A stretch of DNA of 64,000 nucleotides from Epiperipatus broadwayi (Eukaryota > Onychophora > Udeonychophora > Euonychophora > Peripatidae). Below, piece after piece: positions 47,781 to 64,000 of the stretch. Made by a program: the position numbers and the translations under genes. Positions within the stretch are counted from its first letter, which is position 1; each line of letters starts with the position of its first letter. Location of the stretch: assembly GCA_028023455.1 (NCBI GenBank), contig JAQFVV010006336.1, positions 2,432,224 to 2,496,223 on the forward strand, given 5' to 3'. Below the pieces are notes generated by a model. The model was given only the letters and a program-made list of their open reading frames with translations. It had not been told where the DNA came from and ran no database searches.

Positions 47781-50170
47781 ATAAATAAGAAAAAATATTA
47801 TTTGTACAAGTAATAAAATCTGAGGAATTTAAAGAGAAAACTGATATTAAATGAATTTGTATACTTTAATACTGCTTCCAATTTTGATTATAGTCATTTT
47901 TACTTATATCCTTTCAATTTCTTTACATGAAAAATTTTATTCATACTTATTAATAAGACAATAACTAGTACTTAAAGTTCTATAAAGCAATAAATATAAA
48001 ACTTTCAAATGACTGCATACATTTCAAGATGTTTTTTGTTGTTGTTGTTGCTTTTTTCCTCTACCACAATTGGTAAAAAACACAATCACTTATTTTCTTT
48101 TTGACTTTTTATTCCCATCTCAGTGCATATAATTAAATATTTTGCAATGTATCTTAACAATAATAAAAAATATATAAAATAACATTATATCAGATTAAAA
48201 AACATAAGATTATATACATAAAAATATTTTTCTGAAGTAAATTAAAAATGAGATAAAACAAATATGCATCTGGAATCTTTTGTTAATTTATTTCAAGCAT
48301 AAATTTATTTTCTGTGCTAAATTTTAATCACAAAATTTATGTAAAATCCATATATGTAAAAAACTTACACTTTTAATATTTGTCTGAATTTCCAGGTGAT
48401 CTTTGAGTACACAGTTAAATCATCCCTTATTTTATCAGTATTTAATGTATTGTTGACAATGTGATTATTCTTACATAAAGTACCAAATTTGGTGAATATC
48501 ATGGAAATTTTCTGGAATCAGTTAATTATTGTAGATAATTGGGGGATAATTCACAATAGAGGAGAATGGAAGATAATATTTAGGGGACTATGTTAATTGC
48601 AACAGACAATCGGAGAAAGAGATATCCTATGCATTTTATATCACTCATGGTATCTTTTTCATTTATTAATCACTTTAGTTAGCATTTGAACTTCAAAAAT
48701 ATTGTCATAATAGTTCTCTTCCATGTGACATCTATTATAAAAAAAAATCCAAGAAAATTATCATAGACAGTTATCTTTTTAAAGCTGTAAGCAGGGTGAA
48801 TATAACAAACAATTCATTTTGAACTTCATATAACTTAATGATACTTATCATATTTTGCATATCTTGTATAGTCTTTGATAAAAAGTTATCAGATCAATAG
48901 TTCAACTGGTATCATATATAAAATCTCTATTTTATCTATTATCTGACTGATGAATGTATGAATGTTTCTTTATAAGGTGGTCATAGGTCAAATTTACAAC
49001 AAGCATATTTTTCAATCAAAAAAATTATTTGTTCTGTCATTATGCAAAGGAAGTAATTTGTTAAAGCAACTAATAAAAAAGTGTATTATAAAAATGACAG
49101 TCAACTTTCTGAATTCTAAACAAATATGGTATTGGAATAAAACTTTTTGAAGGATTAAACCCTTAGAAAAAAATCAGTACATGTGCTTTTAACTAGAACT
49201 GAATAAGTAAAATATTTAAATCATGAAGAAAATATGATTACAGTACATAAATTTATGTTTGACATGTGATATTTAGTGAGGAGAAAGAAACAAATGTTGT
49301 AGTACTGCATTTTCATTTAATTTTGGTTAGCATATAATTGAAGTTGGAACAATGGCTTTCAGGCTAGTGTACAATTCCCACAATCATGTATATAATATTA
49401 AGATCTTTTGTTTAATTTACATTAGATCTTGAAAAAAATTAGTTAAAGTAACCAATTAAAAAAAATTCTGGGTTTTAGATAGGCTGGGTGCAATCTGTTT
49501 AAATATAATTAACTTAATTACACTGGTTTTTTAAAATCAAGTATCCAAAATTAGTTAATTAAAATTTGAACTTCACTTTAACTACTTACATGATGCGTCA
49601 CAAAAATATATTTATCAAAATTATTAAATTGTTTTTTTTTTAAAAAAAAAAAAACATATTTACTAACTTTGATTTAATTAAAATTCTGATTTTGAATCTT
49701 TGACACTAAATCTTAATTAAATCTACTTTACAAAAAAACAGACTTAATCACAAAAATAACTTATTTAGAATTTATTTACAATTTAGAATTGAACTGAGAC
49801 TTTTACATTATTTAAGTAAATGTTTGAATTTACACATACAATGGCACACATAAATAATTTAATGTGTTTGAGTGTGTATATGTATACATAGATTATCAAT
49901 TGACTTTTAAATTATCATAAAATTTAATTAAGTCTGTACTTATGATCAAAAACCTACATTATTGATAATACTCTTTTTGACTATTGGAAATAATGAATTT
50001 AATTATAACTACTAATATTACAAATTTCAATGAGTAATAAAAGTATCAGAAACCAAAAAAAAAAAAAATATTAGTCATTTACCAATGCAAATAAATGTTT
50101 ATCTTATTGCTATTTATATTGTTATCTAACTGCTATTTAGGGTTTTTAAATTTTAATAAATCTTTAACTT
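47781..50170. other. AT-rich spacer, no gene seen
   Basis: Only chance open frames (48962-49150 and similar). Confidence 0.55.
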
Positions 50171-50179
50171 TGCTAAGAC

Positions 50180-50700
50180 TTGAAACAATGATATGCTTGA
50201 ACACATATATTGAAAAGATAAATAATCACCAATATACCTGCTTCATGCTAAACCAGAAATCATCAGTTGGTCCAGATTATCATCTCTACACATATGCAAT
50301 AAGTTGCTCAGATATATATTAAGATAGCCAATCTTTATACTTTAATGGGCAGGCATCCCCACTCCATCTTTTTAACTATCCATCCAATTGAAAATCTGAT
50401 GATGGCATGCTTAAAGGCCACACTGAAGCTGAGATTCTTGTCACACCCATGTTGATCTAAAGTCAATCGATCCTTCATGCACAGGATATAATCCAAGAGA
50501 TGGGAAGACTTGTCTACTATGTAATAACTGTAATACAGGCTTATTATATACCTGTATCAATATATGTATATATGTGTAGACATGATAATCTGGGCCAATG
50601 ATTGCTGGTTTAGCATGAAATACGAATATTGCTGATTATTTATCTTGACATATATGTGTTCAAATGTATCATTGATATGAGATAGATTGGTTGGTTATGT
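50180..50700. repeat. Inverted repeat with a distinct centre
   Basis: The left arm (about 50180-50300, with TTCATGCTAAACCAG and CCAGATTATCATCTCTACAC) is mirrored by the right arm (about 50565-50700, with GTGTAGACATGATAATCTGG and CTGGTTTAGCATGAA). The 50330-50560 centre is higher in G+C and is not part of the arms. It has no domain I can name. Could be a MITE or foldback element carrying captured sequence. Confidence 0.75.
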
Positions 50701-52940
50701 GAAAGTCTGTGCTCATATATTCTATATATTACATATATTGATACAGGTAAATAATATACCATTACATTATTTTAAAATTAAAATAAAAAGATCATAAATA
50801 AAAATTGATTTATTAAAAGAAAAAAAAATTAAAAACTGAAAATTAAAAGTTGTTTAATAAATATATATATATATATTGTCACGCAGATGAAAAATTTAAA
50901 CTATTTTAAGAAAAAGTATTTGAAAGTATTTTTTTTTGTAAAAAAGTAAAAATATAAAGATTGATATTTTAAAAATAGAAATAATGTTGATTTCTATAAT
51001 CTTAGAAAATGGAAATGATTGTTTTATTAATTAAATGATTGTTCTAAAGCAAACTAGCTCTTGAGGCACTTAAAATAAATTAAATGGTAAGAGAAAAAGA
51101 AATTAAATAACCAATGCAAACACCATAAATATCAGCACAGACCATAATTAAAACACCAGAGGATTAGTGATGTCTTGCTCATTGAATCCAAAGATTAGAT
51201 GATAAGAGACTAATAAAAATATAAAAGCCAAATTATTATTATAATTGTTATCTAAAAGCTGACTATGAATATATCGATATAACTAGATATATTGCAGATT
51301 TTCACGATGTGCAAGTCTGCAATAAATTTAATTTTCCAGACAACCAGCTGAGGCCTCTGAAGGACAGTTGCTGACCAAATGAATGGCAAGTAGTAGTTTC
51401 ATTTTAAAGAAGAACAAAATTTACGAAAGTGATCATGAAGATGGATCTCTAAATCTGCTCAATCCGTAACGTATGAATTCTTCTTTATCTAACAGGAACT
51501 TTTCCTAAATTTGCATTTAATAGCTGAAAATAAGATCTATTGTCTGATCTAAAGAATTTTAAAATCAATTAGTAATATTTTTTATGCATATGTTTAAGCA
51601 ATCATTTCCATTTCTCTTTTTTTTTTTTTGTGTGTGTGTGTTATGTTTGAACTAAAATGTATTAAATTTTAAGTTGGGATGGATAGCTATATAGATTCAT
51701 TAAATTCATTTATGTTTATTTTAAAGGGTTAATTCCAGGCTATTTGTTTCATAGTTAGGACGATGCTTGTGGAGGGATATATCGGTGTTTATATTATTGT
51801 AATGTGAAGCATGTTCAGCATACAGGGCAACGTGCCCAACTGAATGCATGACCCCAAAGAGGCAGTCATATCATTGAAATGTTCACATATGTATTTCCTG
51901 CATCATTAACCCCTTCTAGCTCTATGGACAAGGATTTATAAGTCAGCAAAAAGACCACTCTTCCCTCCCATACATAGCACCTTTAAAAAAAATTATATTC
52001 ATGATTTCTTAGTCAGACAGATGCACATTCCTATTGGCGTGGTTATATGCTAGCATCTTCATATTACATTGGTTGTGACTATATATCTGGAAGCAGGCAT
52101 TGGGTTGGCTGTGAACCTTTAGTCTGAGATTGAATGATTTGTTTTGAAAGTTATTAACTGTGGAATCTATGTAGTTTTCTATACTCAACATGCTAAAGTA
52201 AAATATAATTTAAATATTCATCTGTGTGGTCTATTTAAAATAGTAATTTAAATTTTAAAAAATTTAATGTTAAAATCTAAAAATAAATTTATTCCTCAAT
52301 TTTAAATGTGCATTAATAAAATCTATTTGTGTGTTAATTACTGGCAGTGGCTTCTTTTATTTTATTGTTTTAAATATTAATATATTTTGAGAATATAAAT
52401 CTATTAAAACTTATAAAAATGTTTAAATCTCTGCTACTCTATGAGCTAGTGACTTTGGGCTAATGGTCTAAATATAAATAAAGTGGGATCTTAACAGCAC
52501 ATATCTGCCTACTCTATAAATTTTTCTATGTTCAAATGCCTAGATGGCGTCCTTGTAGTGCAGATACATTAAGTCTCTTCTCCCCAACCGGGATAATATA
52601 TATGCATTCATAAATCATGTAAAAAATGTTAAAAATTATGATAGAAAAAAATATAGACAAGGATATAAAGAAATGAAATAAAAAATGATTATACATTTTT
52701 TAAAAATAAATATTTTTACAATGTATAGATATATTATTTTTTAATTGTACTTACTTCTGAGACTAAAAGATATTTTTATTTTCCCAAATTTGTCTAATTA
52801 CTTAAGGGATTAGATGAAAGTTTATTAATAATGTAACTAAAAATAAACAAATTTAATTAAAAATAAAATATATTCTTTCGTTTTGATAAATAAGATTGCT
52901 GAGTTGTTATAAATCTACATAAAAAGACATTATACTTTTT
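50701..52940. other. Spacer with unassigned balanced-composition islands
   Basis: Segments 51300-51480, 51700-51960, 52010-52200 and 52430-52610 are less AT-rich than their surroundings and may be old repeats. The open frame at 52009-52191 (minus) has no domain. I could not assign any of them. Confidence 0.45.
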
Positions 52941-53365
52941 TGTTTTTCATAAATGTACCTTTAAAGGCTTTTTGCAATGATATATATTGCAAAGGCTTTG
53001 ACTATGTGGTGAAACTGAACTGAGATCAGACCCATATAGCTATCTGGCTTGTTAGGCTGAGTTTGAAGACTTTACTGGTCTGAAAAATTCATGCTTGCAA
53101 ACTGATAGAAACATTTTGCATAAACACTTGGAGTCAGTGTTTAAATCTAGTTTCTAACTCTATCCTTTACTGATGATAGCAAATTTAGCTTGAAATCAGC
53201 TGATCTGAGGATGAGCAAATGAAAGAGATAGTGAATTCTGACCATTTTGTCATTTATGTAAACAAATATTTACACTTGTTTCGGTGGTTTTGGTAAAACG
53301 TCATCTATTGATCATAAATAACAAGTGATAGCAAGTTATGTGAATAACTTGTTTTTGTTTTTCAT
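52941..53365 (-). repeat. Family 1 repeat, inverted long copy
   Basis: The reverse complement aligns with 44156-44563 across its length, including CCAGATAGCTATATGGGTCTGA, TCATGAATTTTT and TTTGTTTACATAAA. It extends a little further on the plus-strand right side to AACTTGTTTTTGTTTTTCAT, also found next to the palindrome at 17911-18160. More diverged than the other copies. Confidence 0.85.
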
Positions 53366-54227
<862 letters not shown>

Positions 54228-54534
54228 AAATGATAACGTATTGAGAACATTATAAAGAATATATAAATGACATTTAAGCTTTTGTATACTCCTATAAATA
54301 AAAATGAAAAAAAATTAAATAATTTTAGTCTGTATTTAGATATTAGTTATAATAGTTTGATATTTTTTATAAATAACTCGAAACTCATAAGTCTATTTTG
54401 AAGTTAAATATTTTTATGAATCAGTCTTCCAAATTAATTCTTAATAGTTTTACTAAAATATACATTACAGACATATATTCTCTTTGATAAATTCTTATAT
54501 GTTTTTATATGTAACTGGCTTATTTCTGTAACCA

Positions 54535-59770
<5,236 letters not shown>

Positions 59771-59775
59771 GTTAC

Positions 59776-60414
59776 TGTTGTGTTTGGTCTGGATTACAGA
59801 CCCAACTAACAGTAAATAATATAAAATAATACTGAAACAAGTATTATAATTTAATATATTTATTATGTACAAATATATACAAACAATATACAGTATACAA
59901 ATGCATATTTATAAGTTGAATCTTGGAGTTTAACGTAACTCTTGTGTTCTGCCTGCCACTTCCAGCCACACCTTATGGCTTGCCTCACGGGTAAGGTCTA
60001 TGACTCTTCCAACTGTACAAGACAGCTTGCCTTGAGCTGAGTGTGATCTTAGCAGTGTCCAGTTTCTGTGGGACTTGCCTAGCTGCATAGATCTAAATAG
60101 CATAGTGCTATTAATAGGAATACTTGCTGCTGTTTAAGTTAACAGAGTTTCCCTGGGAGAATGCAAAGCGTCTATTTAGGTTAGACATGTTCTTCCCTGA
60201 TTCTCACAAAAGGCTGACTATTTATACCCAGATCCCTGACCTTATTGAAAACCTTCAGATTCATCAAGCATTGTTGCTCATTGGCCTGTAATAATCATTG
60301 GCTATGCTTTTATCTATACATCAGCCTATTGGCCTGTGGCAAACATTGCTTAATCCGATCAGATAAGGCAGCATCTGGAATAGTCCACTTCTGAGAGAAG
60401 GAAGGACTATAACA
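59776..60414 (-). repeat. 3' LTR of element D
   Basis: Matches 62451-63074 throughout with scattered substitutions and small indels (for example an extra CAAACAATATA-type block near 59880). It has a minus-strand AATAAA (59859-59864) near its 3' end that could serve as a poly(A) signal, and a TATA motif at 60218-60228. Confidence 0.93.
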
Positions 60415-60427
60415 TCCCTCCCCCTGG
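60415..60427 (-). other. Polypurine tract of element D
   Basis: CCAGGGGGAGGGA on the minus strand directly abuts the LTR start TGTTATAG. A textbook position. Confidence 0.9.
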
Positions 60428-60429
60428 CT

Positions 60430-60770
60430 AAAATTTAGCCTAGAGAACAGTCATGCAGGTGTACTGGAGGATGACTAATGTGCTTCGGGGCTGGTTTGCT
60501 GCCATCTTTGGTTTGTTGGTCCTCTTTGCTTGTACTGCATGTCTCTGTAGCTTCATTCCTTGTGGTTGCATCAGTATAATATAGTCTAAGTTGCTTTCAA
60601 TGGCAATGATGTTGATATCCATCTGCTGTTTTGACTATGAGGGTGTGGAGTCCTTTCTGTTAGATCATGACTGCTGAAATCCATTTAGTGCATCCTCTAT
60701 ACATTCTGCATAGCACTTTAGTCTGCAAAGCTAGTGGTGTTCTGGTAATCCTGGTGTTCCAATTTTCCAT
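60430..60770 (-). pseudogene. Integrase C-terminal fragment of element D
   Basis: Minus-strand translation gives CRMYRGCTKWISAVMI, a stop, then HTLIVKTADGYQHHCH, a stop, then KQLRLYYT and a hydrophilic tail to about 60440. This follows the pattern of the Gypsy Pol C-terminus (RNYxGxxKWxxAxVIxxxGxxxYxVxTxDG..xRHxDQLR). It is all that is left of RT to integrase. Two stops and the deletion upstream make it non-functional. Confidence 0.75.
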
Positions 60771-60800
60771 ATCTGTTTTTGTTATCAGCTTTTTGTTGAC

Positions 60801-61376
60801 TTAAGGTTTTATTTTACTTAATGTTGTGATCTGGTTCACCTTTGTCACTGCAAAGCCTAAGTGACTGAACCAGTCACAGCCGAACAAGTTGCTGTGATCA
60901 CCTGATGCCACTACCAGTGGTAAGGGTCTAGTTTTGTTAGGCCTGGTTATTTTAACTTTTGTCTGACCCAAGACTTTTATTTTTTTACCTTGATAATCTG
61001 TTATAGTCCTAGTGCTAAAATTCAGATTATATTTATTATTTTTATTAATGATAGCCCAAGTCTTTTTTGAAACAATAGACACTGCAGACCCTGTGTCTAG
61101 TTCCATTCTCACTGGCATATCATTAATCATTATACTATGTGTAAATCCAGACTGATTGTCTTTAATGTGATTTATACTGGCAACTTGTTTATTTTTCTTA
61201 TAGTTGCCTTTGTTTTTTGGACTGGTTTTTTCCATTCTCATATTAGCTGTTTGTCTTTTTAAGTTTAAACATGCCACTTTTATATGACTGACACACTTTC
61301 AAAATGAGCACACAGTATAAAGATGTGGACATTCTTTTTGCATGTGGATCGGTTCATCGCATCTATAACAATGCTT
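60801..61376 (-). pseudogene. Nucleocapsid zinc knuckles and protease of element D
   Basis: The frame starts with CYRCDEPIHMQKECP, a full CX2CX4HX4C zinc knuckle (61370-61328), then a second knuckle in which a TGA stands where the second Cys belongs (CSF, stop, KCVSHIKVAC). From Met 61277 it is open for 158 codons: VRMELDTGSAVSIVSKKTW holds the catalytic D-T-G, and LFGCDWFSHLGF is the usual C-terminal block. The protease domain itself appears intact. It is in the -1 frame relative to the gag piece upstream. Confidence 0.88.
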
Positions 61377-61453
61377 TACACTCATTGTTGCTGTTGAGCT
61401 AACTGAGTGCTTGTCAGACTCAGCATTCTGTTCAACATTTTGAACAGTATAAT

Positions 61454-61981
61454 TTATTTTTTGTAGTGGCTCTTGCTTGACATGCTAGACTCTGCCAGTG
61501 TGGCTTGAGTTACAGTCTTTTCAAAATCTATATCCGGTGTCATTAATAGTTTGAGTCTTAAATTATGATCGTTCATGCCACAAATAAAATGATCGCGTAG
61601 TGCTTCATTTAAGAACTCTTTAAATTGGCACGTAAGTGCTAATGTCCGGATTTGCATGGCAATTTTTTTAGCTTTTTCTCCCTCCACCTGAATACATAGA
61701 TTGAAATAATATCTCTGCATTATTGTTAGTGGTTTGGGGGAAAAATATTCTGTGAGAATCGCCAATGCCTTCTCAAAATTCATCCAATGTTTCTGACCCC
61801 ATTTGCGATTTTAAAATATTATAAGTTTGTGACCCAATTATCGTTATCAGTGTCGCTAATTTTATTTCAGACTTTTTATCTGATTGTCCTGAACCTAGAA
61901 AATTAGGCGCTCTTTGTAGCTTGACCAGTTCTCAGGGAATCCTGGATCAAAAGCTTTCATCGAGCCAATTATACTAGCCAT
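61454..61981 (-). pseudogene. gag of element D
   Basis: Begins at ATG 61981 with IGSMKAFDPGFPENWSSYKE, the typical start of Gag in this Gypsy group, then a TAG and frameshift around 61900. LATLITIIGSQTYNIL follows, and then the 109-codon frame 61783-61454 (ILTEYFSPKPLTIMQRYYF, ALRDHFICGMNDHNLRLKLL), which is the capsid C-terminal half. It ends SHYKK at an A-run followed by TAA. The start was chosen from its match to the family pattern. Broken by at least one stop and two shifts. Confidence 0.85.
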
Positions 61982-62428
61982 TTTCTATTTTATTTTCCTC
62001 TGTTATCATGTGAGAAAAATATTTTTTCCGTATATTTGCGAGTAACCACTCAATACAATTTTTTGACAGATTTTTTATTCTGCTAGGGCGAGCTTCTGTC
62101 TTTTTACCAAGGCCAATTTTGATTGGTTTATGAAGCACCAATCGTTTTTATGATCACTTTATGTTTCCTCCCAGAAATAAGTGATTTTGACAATGGCTGT
62201 TTAGTAAATACTATCGTGTATTTTACTTATTTTGCCAGATATAAGTGATTTTAAGAATCACTGTTTAATCCATACATATACATATTTTACTAAATACTTG
62301 GACCATATTTTAAGTGTGATTTACTAATCACAGCTTCATAACTTACGAGTGTGTATCTAAATAATTTCGCACTCACATATTTATGTTTCCAAGTTTTTTT
62401 CTTTTTTCTTCCATGGTGGAAAAAAAAT

Positions 62429-62446
62429 ATTTTGTCAACTGTGCCA
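62429..62446 (-). other. Candidate primer binding site of element D
   Basis: The minus strand reads TGGCACAGTTGACAAAAT, starting 4 bases after the end of the 5' LTR. The TGG start and position fit; the tRNA is not identified. Confidence 0.55.
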
Positions 62447-62450
62447 AATC

Positions 62451-63074
62451 TGTTGTGTTTAGTCTGGATTACAGACCCAACTAACAGTAAATAATATAAA
62501 ATAATACTGAAACAAGTATTATAATTTAATATATTTATTATGTACAAATATATACAGTATACAAATGCATATTTATAAGTTGAATCTTGGAGTTTAATAT
62601 AACTCTTGTGTTCTGCCTGATGCTTCCAGACACACCTTATGGCTTGCATCATGGGTAGGGTCTATGACTCTTCCAGCTGTACAAGACAGCCTTGAGCTGA
62701 GTGTGATCTTAGCAGCATCTGGTTTCTGTGGGACTTGCCTAGCTGCATAGATCTAAATAGTGTAATGCTATTAATGGGAATACTTGTTGCTGTTTAGGTT
62801 AGCAGAGTTTCCCTTGGAGAATGCAAAGCATCTGTTTAGGTTAGACACGTTCTTCACTGATTCTCACAAAAGGCTGACTATTTATACCCAGATCCCTGAC
62901 CTTATTGAAAACCTTTGGATTCAGCAAGCATCATTGCTCATTGGCCTGTAATAATAATTGGCTATGCTTTTATCTATACATCAGCTTATTGGCCTGTGGC
63001 AAACAATGCTTAATCCGATCAGATAAGGCAGAATCTGGAATAGTTCACTTCTGAGAAAAGGGAGGACTATTACA
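62451..63074 (-). repeat. 5' LTR of element D
   Basis: Upstream LTR for minus-strand transcription; begins TGTAATAG on the minus strand at 63074. Followed on the plus strand by the GTTAC duplication. Confidence 0.93.
62878..62888 (-). promoter_or_regulatory. TATA box in 5' LTR of element D
   Basis: GGTATAAATAG on the minus strand is a near-consensus TATA box and is conserved in the other LTR (60218-60228). About 190 bp into the LTR, a sensible U3 position. Confidence 0.65.
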
Positions 63075-63079
63075 GTTAC

Positions 63080-63850
63080 TTAGTTAAGTTAATAGAGATA
63101 ATACCAGCCAACCTTTTAGAATTACAATAAAAACAAAACTTAGATATTAGATTGTACCAGTTTTTATTTTCTAGGCAAAATAAATTGTCATACAATAATT
63201 AACACAGTAAATAATATTTTAAAAACAAATATCTACTATAATTTAATAAAAGTACTTTCAACTATCTAAGTAGTCATTATCAACTATATTCAAATTCGAT
63301 TACAAAAAACTGTTACAAAAAGAATTACATCATACTTCAATTTTCCCATAATTTTTTATTTTTTATGCTAGCAGCGTGTCTATTTATCAAATGTTGCTTT
63401 CCATTTCTTATTAATATAGCTTTTTTAATTTTATGTTTATTATTATTTCTTTCAATACATAAAATCTTAACTTTATTATAATCAAAATCAAAACAATATA
63501 TACATGTAACATTATGATCAAAGAATACTGTTGCAACATTAAAATAAATAAGGAATGCAATTTGCCAAGTACTAAAATATAAGAGATTAAAATGATTATT
63601 TTAAAGAATAAAATTTATCACTGCAAATACTTTTATTTAGTCAGCTTAAATATTTAAAGTGTTTAAATTATTTTGTTAATCTTCATGATGTTGACTAATG
63701 GTTTAATTATAAAAGATGTCAATATTATATTAATAATTATTATATAAAAATTTATTAAAAGTTTGATCAAAAAATTACTTTTCCATATAATAAAAATTTA
63801 AATAAGATTAAAAATAATAACAATGTCAATTTATTAAGCGTGGATATTGA
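63080..63850. other. AT-rich spacer, no gene seen
   Basis: No recognisable feature. If the downstream open frame is an exon, this would be intron or upstream flank. The stretch before 63860 has only a weak pyrimidine tract. Confidence 0.55.
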
Positions 63851-64000
63851 AAATTTCAAGAAGAGTATGTTTTAAATTATGGTTCTGCATACTTTGGTGG
63901 TGTGTGTGCTGATAGTAATTTGGAGTTAAAAGCTGTTCAACATTTGTTTAGTGTAATTAAATGTTCTCCTGAAATATCAAATGAACTGGTACAGAAAGTT
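63851..64000 (+). CDS. Possible host exon, partial, function unknown
   Basis: After a TGA at 63848-63850 one frame stays open for 50 codons to the last base of the window. That is unusual here, because in DNA this AT-rich a stop is expected about every 11 codons. The segment is also clearly less AT-rich than its flanks. The peptide includes YVLNYGSAYFGGVCADSN followed by LELKAVQHLFSVIKCSPEIS, which looks like a folded helical protein (an alpha-solenoid such as HEAT/ARM is one possibility). No Met start is needed if it is an internal exon. Candidate splice acceptors are AG at 63859-63860 or shortly after, both weak. I do not recognise the protein. Confidence 0.45.

Larger units (their letters stand above)
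59776..63074 (-). mobile_element. Element D: Ty3/Gypsy element with most of pol deleted
   Basis: LTRs at 59776-60414 and 62451-63074 (TGTTGTG...AACA / TACA) flank about 2.0 kb. The target duplication GTTAC is perfect (59771-59775 and 63075-63079), so the boundaries are secure. Minus-strand interior: primer site, gag, zinc-knuckle nucleocapsid, protease, then directly the last part of integrase and a polypurine tract. RT, RNase H and the integrase core (normally about 3 kb) are absent. It is a deletion derivative that would depend on a full-length relative. Gag and protease pieces resemble the K02A2.6-like group of animal Gypsy elements (a judgement from motifs). Confidence 0.93.

Noticed and set aside
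52009-52191. 60-codon minus-strand frame
   Set aside because: No recognisable domain and no supporting context; length is within chance for a locally less AT-rich patch.

Overview
This is AT-rich nuclear DNA from a eukaryote, most likely an invertebrate animal. The base composition, dense microsatellites, Ty3/Gypsy-type LTR elements, an RTE-like LINE, tRNA-derived SINEs and foldback repeats all point that way, and there are no operons, Shine-Dalgarno sites or bacterial gene order. I cannot name the phylum from sequence alone. No complete host gene is visible. The window is intergenic or intronic and largely built from decayed mobile elements.

Layout. 1-4697: element A, a heavily decayed minus-strand Gypsy element (part of one LTR at the window edge, then integrase, RNase H, reverse transcriptase, protease and gag remnants). 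4795-13520: element B, a plus-strand Gypsy element with two roughly 1.94-kb LTRs, a candidate tRNA primer site, a tandem-repeat leader and a frameshifted gag-pol. 13.5-21.3 kb: perfect hairpins, a further copy of the element A LTR, a foldback repeat, a large GATA/GACA array, a composite foldback and a LINE fragment. 25338-25435: a SINE-like insertion with a perfect 17-bp target duplication. 27247-33139: element C, a minus-strand LTR element with a gag-like coiled-coil ORF and no pol. 33967-34659: nested palindromes. 37140-37262: a second tRNA-like SINE. 40458-40668: a palindromic MITE-like repeat. 44156-44563 and 52941-53365: two further copies of the first foldback family. 47255-47780: the other half of a LINE reverse transcriptase. 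54-58 kb: trinucleotide arrays. 59776-63074: element D, a minus-strand Gypsy element with intact LTRs and a perfect GTTAC target duplication that has lost nearly all of pol. 63851-64000: a 50-codon open frame that runs off the window and is the only candidate for a host coding exon.

How the parts relate. Elements A, B and C belong to similar Gypsy lineages and abut (TA)n tracts, consistent with insertion at ATAT targets. Element D is of a different Gypsy lineage with a tandem zinc-knuckle nucleocapsid. None of the four could move by itself as read here, because every pol is frameshifted, stop-interrupted or missing. The foldback families are non-coding. Two of them carry a hairpin followed by GAAA(C), which resembles the core of small self-cleaving RNAs and is the most speculative but perhaps most interesting structure in the window.
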